NCBI RefSeq assembly: GCF_018991925.1
Contig: NW_024756914.1
Coordinates: forward strand, 9,899,817 to 9,963,816
Direction of reading: 5' to 3'
DNA from: Homarus americanus
Taxonomy: Eukaryota; Arthropoda; Malacostraca; Decapoda; Nephropidae
DNA: 64,000 bases
The first letter of the stretch is position 1. Each line of letters starts with the position of its first letter. The notes under the pieces are model-generated. The model worked only from the letters and a program-made list of their open reading frames with translations. It ran no database searches and was not told the origin of the DNA. The position numbers were made by a program, and so were the translations under genes. Shown piece after piece: positions 1 through 10,289 of this stretch.

Positions 1-515
1 TTTTACCTGTTGGGATCTGGGTAGACGTATAACTATATTCTAAATCCCCAACTCGTAACACGTGTTTACGCTTAGCATAAACTATAGCTCGGGAATTGTC
101 ACCCTCGCCTCGGAGTTTTCCTCCAGCCTGAAAATCTAAAGTAAATGTTGAGGTTTTCCCTCAGTGGCGATTGGCGACTACATCCCGTTGCAGTGTTAGT
201 GTCACACACACACCACAGTGTGAATGTTGAATTGTTTGTCTGGGCTAGGCATTTCTCTTGATTGTATACAGGTGCTGAAATTTTTATTCTCCGAAGAAAA
301 ATTTTTCTTAGGGGCGAATGTCATGGGTTGCTTTAGGCTTACCCACGCAACCAACTCCAAAGTTTGTTTTACTAGAGATAAGACACCCGGCGAGGCATAA
401 CTGGGACATGTATTTTCAATTAGGTATGTTAGCCAGCCTTTAGGGGGGGTGGGCAGTGAAACAGTGTTGTACTGTTCATCGCTTCACTCCCAAAAACCTC
501 ATTTTAAGTAGTATC
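1..515. other. unassigned sequence, possible LTR-retroelement remnant
   Basis: No open frame of note. A short purine-rich run (AGGGGCGAA) is followed near 319 by TGTCATGGG, which could be a polypurine tract and LTR start. This is only a guess because no matching second LTR was found. The hAT element inserts into this sequence at 523. Confidence 0.25.
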
Positions 516-523
516 CCCTAGAC

Positions 524-564
524 CATTGCTACTCAAAGTGTGGTCCGCGGACCGGTGCCGGTCC
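524..564 (+). repeat. left terminal inverted repeat of the hAT element
   Basis: This is the left end, immediately inside the 8-bp duplication. It pairs imperfectly with the right end (about 2690-2731): the first 14 positions agree at about 10, and a GGACCGG motif recurs further in. Confidence 0.8.
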
Positions 565-1259
565 GTGAGCCATCGTCTGCCGGTACGCGGAGAGTTTTCA
601 GAAAAGAAAGAAACGATAGTCACGTTCCACACCACGTGACACTGCCGGGACATCTTTCTCGGTCTTTTTTTTTTTTACATTTTCATTGTAGTTTTTATAT
701 TTATTATGGCTATATTTTTCATTTACTCACTCATGTTAAAAGTCATTGCTATGCAACTAACGAATTCGATATAATGAACAGCAAAACAGCGAACTGAAAT
801 ACGTATAACAACACCTTCATGATGATGTGGCGTTCGACTCTGTGGGAACCACACCTGGGGATATCAATAGGGCGCATCACCTTGTGTTGCCAGAATTGCC
901 ACGTTTCTCGGCCACCAGTTACACCATATCCACCCAAAACATAAATCTTTTTATTTTAATTATGGTAGTTATTTAATTTCGGATAAAATGAATGTATGCA
1001 TCCCATTAAAAGAAATGGCCGCTTTTTTACTATGCGTGCCAGCCATGAAGGGTGTCACACAGCTGGCAACCCTGCTATTCCACACGTGTGGATCAGCAGT
1101 CTGTGATGTCAGGTCACAGGTCAGTGGTTAGTTACCATCAAGAAGTGGAACAGAGAGCATCATACGGGTATCTGCGTGTTTGTCATTTGGGACCCCATCC
1201 CAACCCACTGATCTGAAAATGTAAGTACTAATAATCTTAAAGGCCGGTTCACACTTGCC

Positions 1260-2264
1260 CCAGAATGCAAGTCAACACACTGCTTCCTTCACCGAGAAAA
1301 TCTTGCAACAAAAAAAATGTCAATAGAACTAAATAGTGTGCTCAGCGAGGTTGTAAAAATTGTGAATCATGTAAAAGCAAATGCTTTAAATTCGAGACTA
1401 TTCACTGCATTATGTGATGATATGAGAGCTGATCATAAACTGCTACTATTGCATGCCGATGTACGTTGGTTATCGGGGGGAAAAGTTCTGTCAAGAGTGT
1501 TTGAGCTACGAAACGAACTTGCCGAGTTTCTTCAGGACAAAAAACCAAATTGGTCACAATTGTTCCGAGAAGTGGATTGGCTAGCCAAGCTGGCGTATTT
1601 GGCTGATATCTTTGCCATCTTTAATGATCTCAACACCTCCATGCAGGGAAGGATGGCATCGTGTTTTACAATGGCAGACAAGATCGACGGGCAAAAACGG
1701 AAGCTAGAAGCATGGAAGAGTCGAGTGTCAAGAGATTGTTATGACATGTTTCACCAATTGGCAACAGTCATAGTCGAAGCAGGCGAAGACCTTAATGTTG
1801 TGTCTCTGCAAAATGTCATCAAAGAACACTTGAATAATTTGGCAGATCGTTTTAAGCATTACTTTCCAGCAGAAGAAGATCCACTGAAAGGGACTGGATG
1901 GATCCGAAATCCGTTTATGCCACTGAGAGATGACTTTTTCTTAAGTGTCACTATGGAGGATAAATTGTTGGAGCTGGCTGCTGACGAAGGATTGAAGATA
2001 AGTTTCGAAACTTCAACATCACTTGCATCTTTTTGGATAAAAGTGAAAGCAGAATATCCTGAGCTTAGTGAAATTGCTCTGAAAACTCTTCTCCCCTTTC
2101 CTTCAACCTACCTCTGCGAGACTGGCTTCTCAACAATGAGTGTCATTAAGACAAAATACAGGAATTGTATGGATGTTCATTCTCCATTGCGCGTGGCACT
2201 GTCCTCAATTGAACCACGATTGGATAAGCTGACGAAGAAGAAGCAGGCTCACTCTTCACATTAG
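1260..2264 (+). pseudogene. hAT transposase C-terminal fragment (ZBED/SCAND3-like group)
   Basis: The product would bind transposon ends and catalyse cut-and-paste transposition. An ATG lies at 1317, but the frame is open and conserved upstream to about 1260, where residues such as PECKSTHCFLHREN are typical of this group, so the ATG is internal. Recognisable parts are LLHADVRWLSGGK near residue 41 and the C-terminal hAT dimerisation block LLPFPSTYLCETGFST near residue 262. The N-terminal BED zinc finger and the region carrying the first catalytic Asp are missing. Full-length relatives are roughly 600 residues; about 335 remain here. The remaining reading frame has no stop, so the loss is by deletion rather than decay. 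It ends at a normal stop (TAG) at 2262-2264. Confidence 0.85.
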
Positions 2265-2739
2265 TAAAGGTTAAGGTTTTGACATGAATATTATTGTGTT
2301 AATTGTGTTATTGTGTTAATTGTTATTACTGTGTTAAGTTGTTTACAAAATCAATATAAAATAAAAAATGTGTCAACTTTTATATTCATTATATTTTTCC
2401 TGTATAAAATAATATTACTACGAATGTTAAAATAATATTTTCTCTGATCGTAAACAATTAATTGTATGGCACAAATATGGTACTGGTCCCTGGCACACTG
2501 GGAAGACTTGTTACGTCAATGATGATTGGCCTTAGAATGAATAAGACATCATGTCTTCATGTTTAGTACAGATAGTCTCAAAATGCCCCTGAAATAGGAC
2601 ATATCTCAAAAGATTTTCCTGGGGGGGGGGGGCCTATAGGCCCCGGGATTGGCTCGCTTCGGTCGCCGGTCCGTGGCACATTGAAAAAAAACCATGCCGG
2701 TCCGCCACATCAGATAGTTTGAGAATCGCTGCCCTAGAC

Positions 2740-3340
2740 CATGGCATAGTTAAGACGTCGTCTCCATCCTCTCCCTCCAGAAAGGGGGCGGGACATCACA
2801 CCACACAGAGTCCTCCACCGTCACTCCGTCCTGTGAACCGTAGTCGACACGAGACTAAGAGATTAAGCGTGTTAATCTAGGTTGTTATCCCCGTGGACAT
2901 ATCATGTGTGGATGCCTGGTTGTGACAAGAGCAATCCAGGCTGGCCTATCAAACCTACAGTAAATGGTTAATTAATTCACGCTTGCAGAGTTCTCCTGCA
3001 CGACACCCATCTACAGTGACCGTGATCGACACGAGACTAAGTGTGTTAACCTAGGTTTGTTATCCCCGTGGAAATATCACGTGTGGAAGCCTGGTTGCGA
3101 CAAAAGCAATCCAGGTTGGTCTATTGCACCTAAATGGTTAATTCAAGGCACGCTTACCAGTTCTCCTTGCCGCGACAACCATCTACCGTGACTGTCAGTG
3201 ACGAGAGACTATGTGTGGTAACCCAAGAGTACCTTTTTTGTTGTTATTTCCCGTGGAAAGAATTCCTTGTGCGGAAGTCTGAATGCGACAAGAGCAATCC
3301 AGGCTGGCAATAAATGTATCACTTGATTAATTATGGCTTT
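2740..3340. repeat. three diverged tandem copies of a ~165-bp unit
   Basis: Three successive segments (about 2815-2970, 2995-3145 and 3165-3315) share, in the same order, CGACACGAGACTA, a TGTGTTAA-like word, TTGTTATCCCCGTGGA, a TGTGTGGA..CCTGGTTG-like word and CAAGAGCAATCCAGGCTGG. The third is the most diverged. This resembles an LTR or leader with an internal triplication, but no coding potential is seen and the parent element is not identified. Confidence 0.7.
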
Positions 3341-3785
3341 GTTATGTCATACCCATAGTAGAGTAATCACATTTGTCCCCAAGTTGAAAATTCCCTCTTT
3401 AAGAAGATTAATTTTATTACAAAATTGAAAATCATTGTACGGAAGCTTGACAAATAAATGTAAGTGCAATTATCTGCCCGTATCTGTGATCCTATCTTAC
3501 TATTACTAAAGGTAATGACTGATTAGTTATGACAAAGTCTATCCAATAACTTAGATGGATGTTGAAATTAACGGAACTCATTAAATCATCATTTATCAAG
3601 TATAAATCATAGATGTCGGGTGGTGGAGTGAATTTCTACGTAGATACACCATAATCTCCTGTAAGTAACCTTTGTGAAGGTATCGAACTTTACGGTAAGA
3701 AATACAGGAAACACAACATTTTATTATCTTCATATAATATAATCCACTCATACACCACCGATCGACCCAAAACCATGACACCTAT
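3341..3785. other. no recognisable feature
   Basis: AT-rich sequence with no open frame that looks coding and no repeat recognised. It ends at the abrupt start of the Gypsy pol fragment. Confidence 0.5.
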
Positions 3786-5470
3786 GCTTATCAGGATACT
3801 ACCGTTCTTTCATTGAAAGTTATGCCAAATTAGCCTCACCACTCATTAAACTCCTCAAAAATGATGTAGAGTTTACATGGAATAAAGAACAAGAGGACAG
3901 TTTTAATGCCCTCAAGAGCGCCTTAACGAACGCTCCAGTGTTGGCCTTTCCGGACTACACAAAACCATTTACCATGTGCACTGATGCCTCAGGCCTAGGT
4001 TTAGGGGCGGTGCTCATGCAAACTGATCATCGAGGAAAATGGCATGTAATAGCATACGCCAGTTGCACCCCAACGATGCAGAAACACGCTATTCAGCTAC
4101 TCACTTAGAAGCATTAGCTGTAGTGTGGGCTCTCAAGCATTTTTAGGATCTCATTTGGAGAAATCCGATCACAGTCCATACAGATCATGAGGCCGTGACA
4201 GAACTATTTCACGGGAAAAACTTATAAGGGCATATAGCGAGCTGGTATCTGACCATACAGGAGACTGCACCTGACTTCAAGTATTTGCCGGGTCGTGCGA
4301 ACGTGGTAGCTGATTCACTATCTAGACACATAGCTCCTGTCACGCCACTACCTACGTTCATCCTGTCACAGTTAAGGGCGGAACAGTTACAGGATCCATT
4401 ATGGTTCAAGGTTATATATGCCTTAGAATCGGGAGATGAGGTAAATTTGCCCAAATTACCTCTACCACTCTCACAGTTTGAGCTGCGGCACGACATACTA
4501 TCTAGCTCAGTGAAATTACAACAAGAGTCAATCTCTCAAATTGTTATTCATACATCATTAAAGGAAAACATCCTCACCCTCTTCTATGATGCACCCCAAC
4601 CTGGGCATCCAGGGCGAGGCAGATGTCTAACATAAATTAGACAAAAATATTATTACAAAACTATGAGGATCGACATCGAGCATCACATTACTAAATGTTT
4701 ATCTGGTGCAAAACACAAAGGAACAACGATGGATCCAGTTCCAATCTTAGAATACCCAACACCAGAACGTCCATGGGATACAGTTGCGATCGATTTATTG
4801 CAACTACCAAAAATTCATCAAGGCTCTAGTTACATACTTGTCGTCGTTGACCACGTCTCTAGATTTGTGATACTAGCACCATTGTAGAACAAGTCGGAAA
4901 AATCAGTGGCTCATACAATTAGTCACTTATCTTATATGTCCTTTTTCTACAACTAGAGTGATACTCTCAGACAATGGGGCTCAATTTAATAATCTACTCT
5001 TAACAGAGATATGTCAACAATACGACATCACACAAACCTTTACAATCACCTACCATCCATCTTTAAATGGGTTTTTCGAGCGTAAAAATAGACAAATTCT
5101 TGAGATTCTCCAACAAGTGGTGAATCCAATACATAATTCGTGGGAAGACTGGCTTCCACAAGTTGCAGCACCCATCAATGGATCTATAAATAGCTTTGCA
5201 GTCAAATCGCCATACTACATAATTTACGGTACCAATAAACGCTTGCCATATAATCTTCTAGCAGGAACCTCACAACCTGTGTACAACATGGATGATTATG
5301 CCAAGAAACCAATCAATGTTTTCACAAGCATCCATGGGAAAGTACGAAAACATTTAGCAGCCTCACGTGCTTAAATGATCTGCAAGCAACATATAAAAGT
5401 TAAGCCTATAACTCTAGAAATAGGAGACACAGTAATAATTAAAGCACCGTAACGCACATCAAAACTCTCG
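3786..5470 (+). pseudogene. Ty3/Gypsy pol fragment: RNase H, zinc-binding region, integrase
   Basis: This is the C-terminal half of a Ty3/Gypsy polyprotein, the part that degrades the RNA template and inserts the cDNA. It starts abruptly at the end of the RT connection (GYYRSFIESYAKL). RNase H follows with CTDASGLGLGAVL, an acidic residue in RYSATHLEALAVVW, VHTDHEAV and ANVVADSLSR (to about 4325). The H2C2 zinc region is degraded: the last CxxC has become CLSG. The integrase core keeps its three acidic positions (AIDLLQ near 4785, LSDNGAQF near 4965, GFFERKNRQ near 5080). Stops fall after ALKHF (4145), at 4226 and at 4633, with a frameshift near 4065. The integrase C-terminal part fades out by 5470, where an unrelated LINE begins. 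Reverse transcriptase, protease and gag are absent. Confidence 0.85.
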
Positions 5471-5479
5471 CCTGAAAAT

Positions 5480-8400
5480 GAGGTCATCCTTATGCGGTCG
5501 AAAACACAATCAAAATATGAGATACAAGCAAAAGAAAACCATACAACCTCTTATGGTCGCTGTATGGAATGTCAGGACCCTTCTAGATAGTGGCACAAAT
5601 GCACGTCCTGGAAGAAGAACTGCCATTGTGACAGCCATCAGTGAGTCCCGGCTCCTAGATGAGGGGCAACTCACAGACCAGAGGTCTGGCTACACCTTCT
5701 TCTGGAACGGTAAGCCTGCTGCGGAGAGAAACTGCATTTATGGAGTTGGCTTTGCCATCTGCAAAAGCATCCTACACAGGCTAACTGAAATGCCTATTGG
5801 GATCAACGAGCACTTCATGAGGCTTGGAGTCCCACTGAATCACTCACGTCATGCCTTCTTCATCAGTCCATACACCCCAAGGAGGCCTTTTATGCTGACC
5901 TTGACAGAGAGCTAACCTCTATCCCTACTGAAGATAAGGGTGTGTGCTCCTTGGCGACTTCAATGCCAGAGCTGACAGAGATGCTAATATTTGGCAGGGA
6001 ACCATAGGGAAAATGGAATAGGCAAGTGTAATAATAAAAGCCTACTCCTTCTCAGCAAGTGTGCTGCTCATAACCTCACTATCACCAATACATTGTTTAG
6101 GTAGGCCGACAAGTTCAAGGAATCATGGCAACACCCATGATCCAAACACTGGCATCTCATTGACTACATCATTGTCAGAGAAAGAGATCGCCGAGATGTC
6201 CACATCACCTGTGCCATGCGTGGCCCAGACCACGGTGACACTGATCATCTACTTGTCAGATCCAAGCTCTCACTTCACGTTGCCCCAAAATTGCGAGGGC
6301 AGCATGCCTCCAAAAGCGGTTTTAATACTAAGCATCTGGAGCAGCTCGAACATGGGCTTATAAACAACCCAACAGCAAACAACGTGAATCCCAGTGCCGA
6401 ATGAGATACTCTTAATACTGTTATGACAAAGCCCTGCAGAGAGACCCTCGGCCAGACCGAAACAATACATCAGGACTGATTTGATGAAAATGACCTGGCA
6501 ATCAAAATACTCATTGATGATAAACGTGCTGCTTTTACTGACTGGCAGAACAACCCTCAGTCTCTGACCATAGTTGAAACCTTCTGCAAGAAGAAAGCAG
6601 CAGCCCAGCGGGAACTTCACAATCTAAAGAACGACTGACTTAAAAATGAAGCATGTAAAACACAAAAACTTGCAGTTCAGCACAAGATGCGCAAATTTTT
6701 CATTTCCACTAAAACATTTTATGGGCCAGTCACACGTGGTGCAGCCCCCCCCTTAGCTCATCTGACGGTAACCACATAATCAAAGATGACGAAGGCCTCT
6801 TTCAGCCCTGGAAAGAGCACTACCATTTAGTGCTCAACCGAAACACCGATGTGGATGTCCTGACTACCCAGCAGGTCCCTCAGCATCCAGAGCTGACCCA
6901 CCTCAGCTATCCTCCATCCCTGGATGAGGTGGCTACTGATGAAAAATAACAAAGCCACAGGGACTGATGGAATCCAAGGGGAGGTGTATAAAGCAGGGTA
7001 CCTCTGCTTACCAGCTGTCTCCACTCTCTCCTAGAGAATATATGGGAAAAGCTCTTAAAGACAAGAAGGACCAGTCAGACTGTGGCAACTACCGTGGGAT
7101 CTCGCTGCTCTCCGGAGCTGGCAAGATTATCGCCCGAGTCCTCTGAAACATTCTTCTTCCTGAGGCGGAAAATTTCCTCCTAGCATCTCAATGTGATTTT
7201 AGACCATCACGTGGCACCACTGACATGATCTTTGCTGCCCGCCACATACAGGAAAAGTGCAGAAAAAAGCGCCGTGACCTGTACATGGCTTTCATCGACC
7301 TAACCAAGGCCTTCAACTCAGTCAACAGGGAAGCCCTCTTGTGGACCTTCAGCCGTTTTGGCTGCTCACCAAAATTCCTCGCCATTGTGAGGCAACTCCA
7401 CGATGGCATGAATGGTAGTGTCCTGCACAACAGCACCCAGTCAGAGTTCTTCCCCCTCCAAACAGGGGTTAAACAATGGTGTGTACTGACACCAACTCTC
7501 TTTTCCATATTCTTTGCTACCTTCCTTACTCGTGGCAGTGCCAATTTAGCCAGCTGAGTGAACATCGATTACCGGGAGAAGGGGGGTCTTTTCAACATAA
7601 GACGACTGCAGGGAAGAACAAAGGTGTCGGCAGTTTCCATTACTGAGCTACAGTATGCAGACGACCTCACCCATGTTGCTCCTCCTAAACACGATCTACA
7701 GAGATCCCGAACGCCTATGCAGACACGTATGCACACTTCGGCCTGGAGATGAATGTATGTAAGACTCAGATTCTCTTTCAACCTGCCCCTGGTTCAGACA
7801 CACCTCCACCATCCATCCAACTTAACGGTACTACCCTCTCGAATGTTGACCACTTTCGGTATCTCGGCTCCCACCTGTCCACCACCGCAAACATCGATGA
7901 AAAGAATCATCATCGGATCATATGTGCATCTCATGCCTTGGGCGAACTCTGATATTGTGTCTTCAGCTGTAGGGAGCTGAAATTATCCACAAAGCTGCAC
8001 GTATATCGAGCAGTGGTCCTGCCTACCCTACTATATGGCAGTGAGACATGGGTCACATACAGGAGGCACCTCAAGGCACTTGAAAACTTTCACCAACGTA
8101 GTCTACAATCCCATCCTCCGAGTTCGCTGGGAAGACAGGAGAAGAAATGCCAGTACTCTTGCTGACACCAACTGTAGGAGCATCGAGGCTACCATTATCC
8201 ATGGACAACTACGTTGGACTGGCCATGTTACCCACATGGACGACAGTAGACTGCCAAAGCAACTACTTTACAGTCACCTAACGAATAGTGAACTTAACGC
8301 CGGCGGGCAATTGAAAAGGTATAAGGATATTCTAAAGACAAACCTGAAAAGGTGCCAAATCGACCCCCTCACCTGGAAGTCGATCACTCCACATCGTAAA

Positions 8401-8515
8401 GCTTGGAGAAGCACCACACGAGAAGGTGTCAATACTTTCGAGTTAGCCCGACTTCAAACCGAGGCAGACAAGCGCCAACGTCGGAAAGACGCTGCCACCG
8501 CCCCTCCCACAGTAG
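5480..8515 (+). pseudogene. decayed non-LTR retrotransposon (endonuclease-RT type), 3'-truncated
   Basis: This is a single degraded ORF2 of a LINE that nicks target DNA and reverse-transcribes its own RNA there. The endonuclease begins near 5545 (VAVWNVRTLLDSG, then a SESRLL motif with the catalytic Glu). A GDFNARADR-like motif lies near 5958 and a second D-H region near 6235. The RT covers about 7060-7960: DLYMAFIDLTKAFNSVNRE, TGVKQWCVLTPTLFS and QYADDLTHVA. The C-terminal part ends as KRQRRKDAATAPP near 8510. At least five frameshifts or stops break it, and in TGVKQW a Trp replaces the usual Gly. The family normally ends with a C2H2-like zinc finger, which is missing, so the 3' end is truncated at the junction with the next element. 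I know this type from metazoan genomes but do not assign the clade. Confidence 0.8.
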
Positions 8516-8520
8516 ATGGT

Positions 8521-8890
8521 ATGTTGTTCTCTATTGCCTTTTTGATGTTAAGTATAAGGGTATCCGTTTCGTTGTCTATATCTTCCAGTATTTTGCCTTG
8601 GAGATCTGGGATCTTAACTTATTCTAGTTGCTTCCTGTAGCCTTCCCAGTCTGCTTTTTGCATTTGGAAACGTGGGGTTGTTGGTACTTGGATTGGGCTT
8701 GTGGATAGTTTTATTATCATTGGAATGTGGTCACTGGTAGTTAGTGGTCCTTGTTTTATATGGTAATTCAGGAATGCCTTGTTATTGGTGAAGACTTTGT
8801 CTGGGGTTGTTGTTTTGTTATTGCCAATGAATGTGGTGAAGTGTGGTCCTAGATGGATCAGCTTCCCTGTGTTGGAGGTTGTTGGGGATT
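8521..8890 (-). pseudogene. Jockey-type ORF2 fragment (endonuclease C-terminal half)
   Basis: Read on the minus strand, the translation includes KLIHLGPHFTTFIGN, TTTPDKVFTNNKAFLN, GPLTTSDHIPMIIKLS and MQKADWEGYRKQ. SDH is the terminal catalytic motif of an apurinic-type endonuclease. The match is to the same family as the better preserved ORF2 at 55348-56592. The N-terminal ~140 residues of the endonuclease are deleted, so it lies only about 20 bp after the ORF1 stop at 8907. Truncated on the RT side at 8521, where the plus-strand LINE ends. Confidence 0.8.
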
Positions 8891-8906
8891 ACTGGCCTCT
8901 TCGCCG

Positions 8907-9932
8907 TTAGGCTATTTCGGCCGAAGCTGATTGGTTGGATTTCTTTCTTTTCTTGTTTCTTCTATTGCATTTTACTTTCCATTCTTCTTCTTCCTGGTCT
9001 TCTTCTTTCTGGTCATCTTCTTTCTGGTCTTCTGCTAGGATATTCTCATACACGTCAATAAGCGATGTTAAAGATAGTGTAATGTTATCGGGTTCCTTGA
9101 TCTTGTTCTTGTCTTGGTTGTTCTTGTCTTGGTTGTTCTTGTCTTGGTTGTTCTTGTCTTGGTTGTTCTTGTCTTGGTTGTTCTTGTCTTGGTTGTTCTT
9201 GTCTTGCTTTTTCTTTTCTTGATTTTTCACTACGAGGAGGGCCTCCTTGTAGCTCAGTTTCTCTTTAGCCCGCAGCTTGGCCACCTTGCACTCCTCCCTC
9301 CACTTGGGACACTCCCGGTCGGAGGAGGAGTGAGGGCCACCACAAGCTGCGCACTTCTTCGCGGCCGCCAGGCAGTCAGCGTCAATGTGGCCGGGTGTCC
9401 CGCAGCTTGAACACACCTCCCGAGCACGACACCTACGCGCCAGATGGCCGTACTTCTGGCATTTGTAGCAACGAGTAGGTCTTTGCTGGTACGGTTTTAC
9501 TGGGATTTTCTCCCAACCCAGTAAAACGGAGCTAGGAAGTTCCTTAGGGGAGCCAACCAGAGCAACTGTGCTGGTCAGCTTCGTAACTATTGTGAGCTGA
9601 TCGGAGATCAGCTCAGCAAGTTCTTGTTTAACGAGATATTCGATTTCTGAGTGGGAAATGACTCCCAAAACCAAGTTGTCCTGAAGACGGGCTTCAACTA
9701 GGACGTCGACTCGATTGATCTGAGTGAGATCTTCCAATTGCTCTCCCTGTCCCCACTCAGCGAAGGTGACGATAAGGCTATCGTCATTACTGCGGACGAC
9801 CCCTGTCACCCCCGTGATTCCGAGGATGTCAAAAGATTTTCTCAGGACAAGGAGATTGAGTTTCTTGCGCGAAGGGAGGTTGACCGGAATCAGTCTAACG
9901 ACCTTCGCCTGTTCAATGGTGAACATGGTCAC
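8907..9932 (-). CDS. Jockey-type ORF1 (Gag-like, zinc knuckles), intact frame
   Basis: An open 341-codon ORF1 with an ATG. Such proteins bind element RNA and help target the ribonucleoprotein to chromatin. The N-terminal block (KKLNLLVLRKSF near residue 24) continues through a domain typical of mobile-element nucleic-acid-binding proteins. Three cysteine-rich knuckles follow at about residues 156-210 (CYKCQKYGHLARRC, CSSCGTPGHIDADC, CAACGGPHSSSDREC). The C-terminal part is very charged and holds seven QDKNN repeats, then an acidic run and a Lys/Arg-rich tail. The same ORF1 family starts at 34203. It directly precedes a deleted Jockey-type endonuclease (8521-8890), so the frame is intact but the element is not. 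It could also be annotated as a LINE gag remnant with no function. Confidence 0.8.
   Translation of the reverse strand: MTMFTIEQAKVVRLIPVNLPSRKKLNLLVLRKSFDILGITGVTGVVRSNDDSLIVTFAEWGQGEQLEDLTQINRVDVLVEARLQDNLVLGVISHSEIEYLVKQELAELISDQLTIVTKLTSTVALVGSPKELPSSVLLGWEKIPVKPYQQRPTRCYKCQKYGHLARRCRAREVCSSCGTPGHIDADCLAAAKKCAACGGPHSSSDRECPKWREECKVAKLRAKEKLSYKEALLVVKNQEKKKQDKNNQDKNNQDKNNQDKNNQDKNNQDKNNQDKNKIKEPDNITLSLTSLIDVYENILAEDQKEDDQKEEDQEEEEWKVKCNRRNKKRKKSNQSASAEIA
9103..9207 (-). repeat. 15-bp coding minisatellite, seven copies
   Basis: Seven back-to-back near-identical copies of TTGTTCTTGTCTTGG (plus strand), encoding QDKNN on the minus strand inside ORF1. The unit is a multiple of three, so the frame is kept. 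Confidence 0.95.
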
Positions 9933-10005
9933 GCGGTACCTCGGGAGAAGGGAGCGGGGAGCAGGGAGAACCTACCTCGCCGAGGTTCAGTTCTCAGGTG
10001 ACCCT

Positions 10006-10021
10006 GTGTTGTTGTTGTTGT
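10006..10021 (-). repeat. (CAA)n tail of the RNase H LINE
   Basis: TGTTGTTGTTGTTG on the plus strand, i.e. a CAACAACAACAACA tail at the 3' end of the minus-strand LINE. Simple-repeat tails in place of poly(A) are usual in the I-like group. Confidence 0.75.
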
Positions 10022-10289
10022 AGAGATTGTCGGACCGTAGTCCGACACGGGCCTTTGCCTGTAGGCGGCCCGTTTGGTGGTTCCGGCTGGAGCTCCAGGA
10101 GCAGCCAGACCGGATTTGGGATTGGAGGTGGTCCCACCTGCAGATTGGAGGGATACTGCAGGTTGCAAGTGTGAGCAGACCCCCGATCAGTGGACGCTTA
10201 CCACCAACCCCCACTCTTGGACGTGGTCAGTTTCGGAGTGGCGCGCCCCCCGAACTGGGGTCCGCACTTGCTGGGAGAGGATGCTTTCT

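Larger units (their letters stand above)
524..2731 (+). mobile_element. hAT-superfamily DNA transposon, internally deleted
   Basis: The element is bounded by an exact 8-bp duplication, CCCTAGAC, at 516-523 and 2732-2739. Both ends start with CA when read inward and share an imperfect terminal inverted repeat (CATTGCTACTCAAA against CAGCGATTCTCAAA), followed by subterminal GGACCGG motifs. An 8-bp duplication and this end type are diagnostic of hAT elements. At about 2.2 kb, with only the C-terminal part of the transposase left, it is a non-autonomous internal-deletion derivative. A C/G-run near 2622 and an A-run near 2684 lie in the 3' part. Confidence 0.9.

Noticed and set aside
540..937. Small open frames inside the left part of the hAT element
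   Set aside because: They cover terminal and subterminal repeat sequence and show no transposase similarity.
3596..3781. Small minus-strand open frame
   Set aside because: Short, no recognisable motif, next to decayed retroelement sequence.
9103..9207. CRISPR-like array of short repeats
   Set aside because: The repeats are contiguous without spacers and lie inside a LINE ORF1 of a eukaryote.
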